Position numbers and translations under genes: made by a program
Assembly: GCA_004376055.2 (NCBI GenBank)
Contig: CP049016.1
Coordinates: 2,232,001 to 2,296,000 of the forward strand
Direction: 5' to 3'
From: Nitrospirales bacterium LBB_01
GTDB lineage: Bacteria > Nitrospirota > Thermodesulfovibrionia > Thermodesulfovibrionales > Magnetobacteriaceae
DNA length: 64,000 bases
Shown: positions 7,783 to 15,176 of the stretch, in pieces
Position numbering within the stretch: the stretch's first letter is position 1
Layout: every line of letters begins with the position of its first letter
Notes under the pieces: generated by a model
What the model was told of the DNA's origin: nothing
The model's database searches: none
What the model saw: the letters and a program-made list of their open reading frames with translations, nothing else

Positions 7783-10665
7783 CTATTTTCCTTTGTTTAT
7801 TATTAAACCAACCGGAAGCGTATCGCCAAAAACCTCCCTTTCCTCATCAAAACTAACAGGCAGTGCCTCTGAAAGCCGCTTAATGTAACGCTCTGCGGCT
7901 CCGGCTGTGACTTTTTGTATCCACCGTGAAGCCTCCTCTCTGAGAGCATCATCAGTGTCGCCTGCCCTGTCACCGGTTTTTCTTGCCAACTGAGATATTG
8001 CGTATGAGGCATCGGCGGGGTGTGTCCATTTTAGAGCCATTATCTCTCGTATCCATTTTTCAGCAGCAGCTTTTGGTATTACCTTTTCCACAGGGCCATA
8101 AAATGGAACACGTCCTCCAAGGCGAGATAGTGCCCACATGAGTTTAGCAGTGTTTTTGTCGCCAAACTTTTTAATCTGCCGTAGCAGCTCATCCCCAAGC
8201 TCCACCTTTGCGGTGCTGCCAAGCCGCTCAAGACTTGCTGTGAGCATCCAAAACTCCAAAACTTCAGGGTTTTGGAGTTTTGGAGTGTCTTTCTTTTTTC
8301 TGCCAGGAATGAGATGTTGAGCTGTCTTCTTAAAAATTATATCCTGATTTTGCTCACTAAGACCGCCCGCTACCCGTCGCCACATAATCCACCACTCTAA
8401 ACAACACCCGCCATAGCGGTAAAATTTGACTCCCTCTGAAAATATTTTCCATAGCTCCTTTATCCGCTCAGTATCTAGCAAATAACCAAATCCGGGTCTA
8501 AGCAAAAAACCGGACATGTTTAACCATCTGGCCTCATGCACAGGGGTAATCAGCCGTCGTTGTTTAAGCTCCATTAACGTATCCCAGAGTTTACGAATAA
8601 CAGGAAGCGGCCAGTTGTCTTTTTCCACTCCGATGATTTCAGTTATCGTTTTAGTTAAAGCACCAAGCGCCTGCTCATTGCCCCACAGTGCTGCCCTTAT
8701 TGCCTCACATGCCTGCTCTGAGGTTTCCTGATCAAGTGTGCGAGTATCAGTCAGCGCTGCTGTTTCCTCTGATGTGTCATCTGACGCAGCAGCGTCTCTC
8801 AACTGGAATGACAGTCTCCAGCGATGCGGTGTTGTTTTTGACTCACACCATATATCCAGTGTTCCGTACTCATTTAGTTTTACGCTAAGTGTTACAGGAA
8901 GGTGAGCGGTACCAGATTTTTTACCAAACTGAAGAATGGTTTTGACCGGTGGCAGTTTAAAAAAGAAATCCTGTTCGGCTGTGACAATGTCTCCGGGCTT
9001 ATCTCCGACCCGGTAGCTTGAGCTAAACATGTTAAAAGAGGCCGGAGTGTTTGCCATAACTTGAAACTCCGGCTCTGTTAGAGTAATTTCATTATCTGGC
9101 TCAGCACCACGCGGCAGTATGCAGACAGAGGTAAGCGGCGATTTCAGCTCAGAAGGTGCAGCGCTTTGATGCGCAACCTCTATGTAGTATGATTTCCCTG
9201 TGCCACCGGTAATCCGCACGCCCTCCCCTCTCAGCACAAGTCCGTAATAAGCCGCACCGAGGGCAACAGCGTGGTCAAGTTTGTCATTTTCCAGTTCTTT
9301 TACGTTAAAGTTCGGTTCTGAGGGAGAAAACCAGTGATTAATCATATCAAGCGATGCTTTACGTAATGATGCTGATTTAAACACACCGCCGTTAAAAAGA
9401 ACAGCATCAGGGCGAACGGCTCTTACGCCGCCTGTGTCAGCGGTTTTTACCCATGGAGCTAAAAACGGATTAGCGGCATGTCGTTTTAAAAATGCCGATA
9501 GATGCTTAAACACTGCCGTCTCTGAGACATAGGGCAGTCCCAATTCCTGAAAACCTAACCGCCGTTCGGTTACATCCTCATCTATTCCAACATGTTTAAA
9601 AAACCCGTTCAGTACGATATTTTTAGCAGCATTAGAGGTAATCACGCCCTTAACCGAGCCTCCTATTACGCTCCGTCCTGAGCCAAGGAAAGTTACCTCT
9701 ACCTCATTGACGCTTTGCTCGGAAAGGAGTGTTTCTTTAGCCTTACGGCACTGGTGAGTGAGAGACGTCCAGCCGGCAATACCCATTTTTTGACCTGCGC
9801 CAAAGATGCTTTCCTCAACTTCTCTGGCAAGCGCCAGATCCATGTTGTCGCCTCCAAGCATAAGGTGATCTCCAACCGCCACTCGTTTAAACTCAGGTTT
9901 GCCGCCTCTTTCCTCAACCGTAATGAGATTAAAGTCAGTAGTGCCGCCTCCCATATCAAAGACTAAAACCAGAGTGTTTTCTTTTATAATGTCGCCGAGA
10001 TTTGCTTCATTTTGAGAAATCCAGCTGTAAAACGCTGCCTGCGGCTCTTCAAGCATCGTGAGGTTTTTAAACCCGGCAAGTTCTGCGGCTTTAAAGGTAA
10101 GCTCACGCGCAGTCTCATCAAAGGAGGCTGGAATTGTAACAGCTACCTGCTCATCTTGAAGGGGATGGTACTTACCGCGCACGCCGCCTCCATCTGAGTT
10201 CCATGCGTTAATTATATGTTTTAGATATGCAGCAGAGGCGCTTACGGGAGATAGTTTCCCTGCAGTGTCTTCACGACCCCACGGTAAGATTGGAGCGTTC
10301 CTGTCCACACGGCTATAGCAAAGCCACGATTTAGCAGAATAGACAAGGTTGGACGGTTTTTTCCCGCCTATTATACGGGCATATTCGCCGGTTATTATCT
10401 TTTCAGAGCCGGTTTGCCACGGAAGCCCGTCAGTTGCAATCTCAGCGTCATATGCTCCTGGTATATACAAAAAGGACGGCAAAGTGGAAATCTTACCGAC
10501 AATTCCGTCGTCAACAAACTGTGGAATATCAAATACCACAGGAGCCTTTTTTAATTCGTGAGGTTTCTTCTTGTTAGATGATTTATCCTCAGTATCAATA
10601 TAGGATACTGCCGAGTTAGTCGTCCCTAAATCTATGCCAACTATAAAGCGTGTCTTTTTATTCAT
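7783..10665 (-). CDS. large Hsp70-family ATPase with C-terminal DUF3731-like region
   Basis: 960 residues, longer than DnaK (about 640). The N-terminus FIVGIDLGTTNSAVSYID is the Hsp70 phosphate-1 motif. VFDMGGGTTDFNL (phosphate-2), LMLGGDNMDLAL and FNGGVFKSASLR (adenosine site region) follow. The normal peptide-binding domain is replaced by a short beta region (about 500-640) and a long alpha-helical C-terminus, as in DUF3731 Hsp70s. Such proteins are presumed cytosolic chaperone-like ATPases, clients unknown. The ATG overlaps the stop of the upstream HepT remnant and has only a weak ribosome site, so translation may be coupled. No DnaJ or GrpE gene is nearby. Confidence 0.85.
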   Translation of the reverse strand: MNKKTRFIVGIDLGTTNSAVSYIDTEDKSSNKKKPHELKKAPVVFDIPQFVDDGIVGKISTLPSFLYIPGAYDAEIATDGLPWQTGSEKIITGEYARIIGGKKPSNLVYSAKSWLCYSRVDRNAPILPWGREDTAGKLSPVSASAAYLKHIINAWNSDGGGVRGKYHPLQDEQVAVTIPASFDETARELTFKAAELAGFKNLTMLEEPQAAFYSWISQNEANLGDIIKENTLVLVFDMGGGTTDFNLITVEERGGKPEFKRVAVGDHLMLGGDNMDLALAREVEESIFGAGQKMGIAGWTSLTHQCRKAKETLLSEQSVNEVEVTFLGSGRSVIGGSVKGVITSNAAKNIVLNGFFKHVGIDEDVTERRLGFQELGLPYVSETAVFKHLSAFLKRHAANPFLAPWVKTADTGGVRAVRPDAVLFNGGVFKSASLRKASLDMINHWFSPSEPNFNVKELENDKLDHAVALGAAYYGLVLRGEGVRITGGTGKSYYIEVAHQSAAPSELKSPLTSVCILPRGAEPDNEITLTEPEFQVMANTPASFNMFSSSYRVGDKPGDIVTAEQDFFFKLPPVKTILQFGKKSGTAHLPVTLSVKLNEYGTLDIWCESKTTPHRWRLSFQLRDAAASDDTSEETAALTDTRTLDQETSEQACEAIRAALWGNEQALGALTKTITEIIGVEKDNWPLPVIRKLWDTLMELKQRRLITPVHEARWLNMSGFLLRPGFGYLLDTERIKELWKIFSEGVKFYRYGGCCLEWWIMWRRVAGGLSEQNQDIIFKKTAQHLIPGRKKKDTPKLQNPEVLEFWMLTASLERLGSTAKVELGDELLRQIKKFGDKNTAKLMWALSRLGGRVPFYGPVEKVIPKAAAEKWIREIMALKWTHPADASYAISQLARKTGDRAGDTDDALREEASRWIQKVTAGAAERYIKRLSEALPVSFDEEREVFGDTLPVGLIINKGK

Positions 10666-10771
10666 ATCTTATCCATAGAGGAGAGTCAATCACTGCCATT
10701 TTTTTCATTATTCTTTCCGCCGCTGAAAATATTGAGTTTAAAATAGCAATGACAAGTGGTCTGTCATACAT
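10658..10771 (-). pseudogene. truncated HepT-like (HEPN/DUF86) toxin remnant
   Basis: A 37-codon frame starts at ATG 10771, overlapping the end of the nucleotidyltransferase gene. It reads MYDRPLVIAILNSIFSAAER then IMKKMAVIDSPLWIRYE. This resembles the first helices of DUF86/HepT proteins, which commonly begin MYDxELVxxIL and overlap the antitoxin gene in the same way. The conserved catalytic RxxxxxY/H part should come about 60 residues later and is absent. The frame stops six bases inside the Hsp70 gene. It is therefore read as the 5' stub of a deleted toxin gene. Confidence 0.55.
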
Positions 10772-11075
10772 AGATTGTATCTTTGTCTATTCTTTCTCTT
10801 AGCAATGTGTTCATTTTTTCTCTATAATGCACAATATCAACATGCTTGTTGATAAGCTCCTCTATTTCCAGACGAATACGGGACAATGTAATTATATTAG
10901 GATGGGTTATTTTTATCACAACATCTACATCGCTGTCACCTTGCATTTCCCTGCGGGCAACTGAGCCAAAAACTCCAAGAGCGACTATTCCATATTGGTC
11001 AGCGAATTGTCTTTTATACTGCTCTAATAGAAAAATTATGTTATCACTTTCTTCACTCATCATAATACCGACCAT
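10764..11075 (-). CDS. MntA-type minimal nucleotidyltransferase (antitoxin family)
   Basis: 103 residues with the pol-beta superfamily motif GSVARREMQGDSDVDVVI (GSxxR, then DxD), which binds metal and nucleotide. In MntA/HepT systems this protein AMPylates and neutralises the HEPN RNase HepT. Here only a stub of the toxin gene is left downstream, so the antitoxin is an orphan. The true start may be the second or third Met (MMSEESDN), since MVGIM precedes a more typical N-terminus. Confidence 0.8.
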   Translation of the reverse strand: MVGIMMSEESDNIIFLLEQYKRQFADQYGIVALGVFGSVARREMQGDSDVDVVIKITHPNIITLSRIRLEIEELINKHVDIVHYREKMNTLLRERIDKDTIYV

Positions 11076-11253
11076 ACTATCATTGTAACAATTGAAGTTA
11101 CTGAAAAGTCAAGGTTGTCGCAATACTGTTTGTTTCCTCCAAATGGGGATTCCCCTAAAATACTTTTTAAGCGGCGGAACGCCGATTGAAAAATTCTTTA
11201 ATCTGGGCAGCCACAGGGGGCAGGACAGAGTCCTTCCCCTTAACTATCTTCCA

Positions 11254-12456
11254 CTATCCTTTATCATTTTTAACATTAAGTAAAAACACGGGGATAGCAA
11301 CAATTATGAGAGACGCCATCATCCAGAAGGTATGCAGGTAATCAAACTTTGCTATCAGCACGCCGGCAAGTATTGGGCCTGAGGCGTGTCCGATGTCAAA
11401 TATAGTGCCAAATGTTCCCATAGCGGCGCCAAAGTGTTTTTCCTTGCAAATATCGGCTACAAGTGCTGCCGATGACGACGTCACAAGCGCCTCGCCAAAG
11501 CCAAACACTAAAGCGCAGCATATCAATAGATAGAAACTCTTAAACAGCGGAAACATTGCAAAGGAGACGGCACAAAGGAGCAATCCTGCGGCAATTATCG
11601 GAGTTCTTCCGTATTTGTCCGAGGTTTTACCCATGACAGGTTTTGAGAGAATTGTCACAAGCACTTGCACTCCCCACAAAAGTCCTGCCTGGAGTTCGTT
11701 AAGGAGCGCTACTTTTACGGCATAAATCGGCAAAAACGCCTCAAGCGCCCCCATAGACATGTTTTGTATGCCCTCCATGGCTGAGGTTATAACCACCCTC
11801 TTGTCGCTTATGACCTCTTTTATGCCTGAGGCAAATTTTTTGTAGGCGGCTTTCAATCCGGCTTTTTGGCCTGTTGGTTTGTCATCTTTGAGCATTTTAA
11901 TGCCAAAAATCAGAGCCATTATTCCTGTTATACCGCTTAGGAGATATGCCCTTTGAAAATCAACAAAGGTTGGATTACCGTGAGCCAATGTGTGAAGAAT
12001 AAATCCACCGACAGGCGCTCCAAGAAGATTACCTATAATTGTAACCGATGAAAACCATGACAGCACCTCGCCTTTTTTGGCTCCAGCCTCATCAGCTACA
12101 ACTGCCATAGCAACAGGCCCGTATATTGCCGTAGCAAGCCCGTGAATGAACCTTATAATCACAAGCAGGTTGTAGTCTTTTACAAAAAGGTACGTAAATG
12201 GCATAACGGCAAAGACAATTAGACCTGCAAAGAGTGTCCTTCTTCTGCCTATTACGTCAGAGAGGGCGCCAGAGGGCATTTTAAAAAATATACCGGTTAC
12301 AGTTGAAACGCCCACAACAAAACCTATTGCCTCAGGGCCTGCCCCAAGGTACAAGGCAAAAAGCGGCAGCACCGGAGACCTTGCCAGCGCATAAGAAAAT
12401 CTGGCAAGAAAGCCGACCAAATATATCGGCATAAAGTTTGGCTTAGTATCAGTCAT
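11254..12456 (-). CDS. MFS transporter
   Basis: 400 residues with 12 predicted TM helices in two halves. The loop 2-3 signature GALSDVIGRRRTLFAGL is the conserved MFS motif, and the second-half copy reads GKTSDKYGRTPI. It is the third gene of an operon with the ChrB-like and DUF2148 genes, 12 bases after the latter. An efflux role linked to chromate or another stress is therefore plausible. ChrA itself is a different family, so this is not ChrA. AAGG before the ATG serves as ribosome site. Confidence 0.85.
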   Translation of the reverse strand: MTDTKPNFMPIYLVGFLARFSYALARSPVLPLFALYLGAGPEAIGFVVGVSTVTGIFFKMPSGALSDVIGRRRTLFAGLIVFAVMPFTYLFVKDYNLLVIIRFIHGLATAIYGPVAMAVVADEAGAKKGEVLSWFSSVTIIGNLLGAPVGGFILHTLAHGNPTFVDFQRAYLLSGITGIMALIFGIKMLKDDKPTGQKAGLKAAYKKFASGIKEVISDKRVVITSAMEGIQNMSMGALEAFLPIYAVKVALLNELQAGLLWGVQVLVTILSKPVMGKTSDKYGRTPIIAAGLLLCAVSFAMFPLFKSFYLLICCALVFGFGEALVTSSSAALVADICKEKHFGAAMGTFGTIFDIGHASGPILAGVLIAKFDYLHTFWMMASLIIVAIPVFLLNVKNDKG

Positions 12457-12468
12457 TTTTCATAATCC

Positions 12469-13023
12469 TTAGTGCTTTATCGGGGTCTGTCTGTCAAAGT
12501 AAATATTCTTACCTGAAACACTTACAGGAATTCCCATCGCTACCTCAGCTTTGATAAAACCGAGCGCTTTAGCTGCAGCTCCCACCCTCTGCTGCACACG
12601 ATTATCGACGTTAAGCGTGCTTGCCGTTTTTGCCGCCGATGACAGAGCCACACCAATATCCATCATTCTCATAATGCAGTGAGGGCCTGAGTATCCCATC
12701 TCTTTTTCTTTCATCTGTTTGTTTTTGTTAAACTCGGCACAGGTTGGGTAGCCGCATCCGCCACAATCATAACCTGCCGTCACAGCCGACTTTAACCCGA
12801 CAAGCACAAGCGCCCCTGAGTTTTCAATGTTAGAAGCGTCACGTAACCAATATGCCTCATTGGTGCTCTTAGGAGCATAGTCTTTCATAGCATCCGCAAT
12901 TTTTTGTAAGTCACCGCCATTAGTTATAACTACGATTTCCATAAAATCCTTGCCCCCGGCCTTAGGCGATGTCCTTGCCGATACCGCCATTAATCCGGCT
13001 ACTAAATCTGTCATCTCTTTCAT
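12469..13023 (-). CDS. DUF2148 ferredoxin-domain-type protein
   Basis: 184 residues. CGGCGYPTC (about 77-85) plus a later Cys in GPHCIMRMMDIGVALSSA is the four-cysteine pattern of DUF2148 proteins, which likely bind an iron-sulfur cluster. The C-terminal VAMGIPVSVSGKNIYFDR is also typical. Function is unknown in the family; a redox role is inferred from the cysteines. It sits between the ChrB-like gene (26 bases upstream) and the MFS gene, and has a GGAGCG ribosome site. Confidence 0.82.
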   Translation of the reverse strand: MKEMTDLVAGLMAVSARTSPKAGGKDFMEIVVITNGGDLQKIADAMKDYAPKSTNEAYWLRDASNIENSGALVLVGLKSAVTAGYDCGGCGYPTCAEFNKNKQMKEKEMGYSGPHCIMRMMDIGVALSSAAKTASTLNVDNRVQQRVGAAAKALGFIKAEVAMGIPVSVSGKNIYFDRQTPIKH

Positions 13024-13049
13024 TAGTTTACGCTCCTTCTTAGTTTTAA

Positions 13050-14042
13050 TTATTTTTTTGACTCATATAGAAAATCAAAAATCTCTGTTGCCTTATTTAC
13101 CAAATCCTCATCGGTTTTAACGCGTTTTCTCATACCGCTTATTATTTTTTCAACTCCAGCGCTTTCGACACTCCGGTACTTACCGTCTTTCATATCAATT
13201 TCGTGAACTAATTCGGCAATATGCTTTACAGCAGCGTCTTTTATGCTAAACGATTTAACCAAAACCTCAAACGTGCAATCATCTCCGATATGAGTAAACT
13301 CCCCGCCAACCACATCAAAATAGATTGTATCAGAGGCAGCCGATAAGTCCATCTTACTTTCGTCCTCAAACGCAATAACTGCGTCCTTATCAATAAATCT
13401 CCTGATAAGCCAACTTGAAGACAGTCTGTCAATGTAGGGCTTTTTCCTCGTCACCCAACGTCTGCCGCCAAAATCCTCAATTTTTCGGAGCTCAATTTTC
13501 CGTGTTTTTTCCGATGATGCAGGATTCAAATGAAAAATCACAGCCTCTTTGAGTTCATTCAATCTATCCTCTATTGTCTTTGTTTTATAGAGGTTAAAAA
13601 AGTCTATTTTTTTAATCTCTTCAAACTCGCTATATAACTTATTTAAGCGCTCAAGAATCTTTTGAAAACTGTTAACGCAGGTAGAATCAGAAGACATCTT
13701 AGCATTAATAAAGTTTCTGTCAATTTCATCAAGGTGTTTTTCGTGTTTTTCGTAATCGCCCTCTCTAACTGTATCAAACAATTTAATAACGTCGTTGTCT
13801 TTGATGTTTTCAAACTTTTCAACTACAACGAAACCACCGTCCCCTCCGACAGAGTCAACCTCGCTTAGCAGCCACTGAAAGAATTCGTAATGCGCCTCTG
13901 TAAATGGGAGAACATATACGGAATTTTTAAACTGAATGGCACCAGCCTTAGCAAGCCGCCTCCAAACCTTAACCCTGTTGTTAACAGGCGAGGCTGACAC
14001 TGTGTAAAAAAATAAAAGCCATCTCCTATTTTCATGTAACAT
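13050..14042 (-). CDS. chrB: ChrB-type chromate resistance protein
   Basis: 330 residues with both ChrB parts. The N-terminal domain (WLLFFYTVSASPVNNRVKVWRRLAKAGAIQFKNSVYVLP) is typical of ChrB regulators. The C-terminal domain (RRWVTRKKPYIDRLSSSWLIRRFIDKDAVIAFED, then VVGGEFTHIGDDCTFEVL) has the conserved Cys and His of the family. ChrB proteins act as chromate-responsive regulators or accessory factors. It heads an operon with DUF2148 and MFS genes. The -10 box ends six bases before the ATG and there is no ribosome site, so the mRNA is probably leaderless. Confidence 0.85.
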   Translation of the reverse strand: MLHENRRWLLFFYTVSASPVNNRVKVWRRLAKAGAIQFKNSVYVLPFTEAHYEFFQWLLSEVDSVGGDGGFVVVEKFENIKDNDVIKLFDTVREGDYEKHEKHLDEIDRNFINAKMSSDSTCVNSFQKILERLNKLYSEFEEIKKIDFFNLYKTKTIEDRLNELKEAVIFHLNPASSEKTRKIELRKIEDFGGRRWVTRKKPYIDRLSSSWLIRRFIDKDAVIAFEDESKMDLSAASDTIYFDVVGGEFTHIGDDCTFEVLVKSFSIKDAAVKHIAELVHEIDMKDGKYRSVESAGVEKIISGMRKRVKTDEDLVNKATEIFDFLYESKK

Positions 14043-14077
14043 GTGTTAATAATATAACATGTGTTTCATTATGTCAA
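14037..14077 (-). promoter_or_regulatory. chrB promoter with two direct-repeat operator-like boxes
   Basis: On the minus strand TTGACA (14077-14072), a 17-base spacer and TATTAT (14054-14049) form a near-consensus promoter. Its start site falls at 14042, the A of the chrB ATG. An 11-base sequence TAACATGTGTT occurs twice, at 14037-14047 and 14055-14065, 18 bases apart. One copy is in the spacer and one covers the start site, which suggests repression by ChrB or by the divergent Crp/Fnr protein. Confidence 0.65.
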
Positions 14078-14096
14078 GGAAAATTTTTAAAAAATA

Positions 14097-14112
14097 TGTT
14101 ACGATAGTGTAT
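14097..14112 (+). promoter_or_regulatory. extended -10 promoter of the Crp/Fnr gene
   Basis: TGT-TACGAT (14097-14105) is an extended -10 element whose start site would be at 14111-14112, the first codon of the regulator. No ribosome site is present, so this mRNA also looks leaderless. Confidence 0.5.
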
Positions 14113-14767
14113 GGAATTAAAAGATGTACCAATATTTGAAGGCCTTACAGTCAGCGAATTAAAAGAGATAGAACCATACATTCAATTTATCTCCTTAAGG
14201 AAGAAAGAAGCTGTTTTTAACGAGGGTGATAAGTCCGATTGGTTTTACATTGTGGCTGCCGGCAAGGTTAAAATTACCAAATTGTCTCAGGACGGAAAGG
14301 AGTTGATTCTTGAGATAGTGCAAGACGGCGAACTTTTTGGAGCGCTGGCTGTGTTCAGGGGGTTTCCGTATCCAGCTAATGCAATAGCTATGGAAAATGC
14401 AAAAGTAGTAAGGATTTTGCGTAAGAATCTGTTTAGAATTCTTGACAGGTTTCCAATATTGATGTTTAAAATCACCTCGATTATCGGAGACCGCATGAAA
14501 AACTCCCACGAAACGCTAAAAAACATAGCGCTTGAACGGGTGGAATCAAGAATTGCCTCGTTACTAATAAAACTCTCCGACAAATCCCCAACCCCCGGGC
14601 AAATTGACATTAAATTAACCAAACAAGATATTGCCGAAATGGTTGGTACAACTGTTGAGACCTCAATAAGAACCTTGAGCAAATTTAAAAAAGAAGGACT
14701 TATAACCGACAAAAAAGGACTCCACGTTATTACCGATAAAGAGGGACTTGAGCAATACGCTAATTAA
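14111..14767 (+). CDS. Crp/Fnr-family transcription regulator
   Basis: 218 residues. The cyclic-nucleotide-binding-like domain (about 8-125) shows VFNEGDKSDWFYIVAAGKVKI and GELFGALAVF. A long dimer helix and a winged HTH (about 150-215) follow, with LTKQDIAEMVGTTVETSIRTLSKFKKEGLI, a standard recognition helix. There are no N-terminal cysteines, so it is not an oxygen-sensing Fe-S FNR. It could bind haem, NO or a small ligand. It is divergent from chrB and may bind the TAACATGTGTT boxes between them. Confidence 0.88.
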   Translation: MELKDVPIFEGLTVSELKEIEPYIQFISLRKKEAVFNEGDKSDWFYIVAAGKVKITKLSQDGKELILEIVQDGELFGALAVFRGFPYPANAIAMENAKVVRILRKNLFRILDRFPILMFKITSIIGDRMKNSHETLKNIALERVESRIASLLIKLSDKSPTPGQIDIKLTKQDIAEMVGTTVETSIRTLSKFKKEGLITDKKGLHVITDKEGLEQYAN

Positions 14768-14788
14768 TGGAGTTTCAAAGATTTTTAA

Positions 14789-14846
14789 CCACAGATTGCA
14801 CTGATAAAAGATTTCTATCCGCAGATTGCGCAGATTTCCGCAGATG
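14789..14846. repeat. short degenerate tandem repeat (GCAGATT-type)
   Basis: Several imperfect copies of a CCGCAGATTGCG-like unit follow one another in the gap between the Crp/Fnr gene and the small TPR gene. Such low-copy repeats are common in intergenic DNA and show no evident function. Confidence 0.5.
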
Positions 14847-14933
14847 AAAAGATTTTTTATCTCAAATTGTATAGCATTTTCTTTCACACCTAGTGTATCA
14901 TAACGGACAATTACTGCTTAGGGAAGAGTGATT

Positions 14934-15176
14934 ATGAAATCTGTGTTGATGTGTTTGTTTGTCTTTGCGTTTGTCGGGATTGTATCGGCTATGGAAATCA
15001 AATATCAAGAAGCTCTCGTTTATTATGAAAAGACTGTAGAGTTAGACCCTCAGAACGCTTTATATTTAAATGACACCGGATGTATTTACCACACGTTAGG
15101 TCAGTATCAGAAGGCGATTGACTACTTTATAAGTTTTTCCAGGGCGGTGGCTGTTGAGCACAGAAAAATTAATTAG
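14934..15176 (+). CDS. short exported protein with one or two TPR units
   Basis: 80 residues from ATG 14934, which has GGGAAGAG upstream. A signal peptide (KSVLMCLFVFAFVGIVSA) is followed by YQEALVYYEKTVELDPQNALYLNDTGCIYHTLGQYQKAIDYF, a clear TPR pair. The C-terminus ends abruptly and overlaps the 3' end of mutS by eight bases. It may be a truncated copy of a longer TPR protein. Its role is unknown. Confidence 0.55.
   Translation: MKSVLMCLFVFAFVGIVSAMEIKYQEALVYYEKTVELDPQNALYLNDTGCIYHTLGQYQKAIDYFISFSRAVAVEHRKIN

Noticed and set aside
11092-11283. Plus-strand open frame of 63 codons
   Set aside because: It overlaps the 3' end of the MFS gene on the other strand, lacks a ribosome site and has no protein-like pattern.
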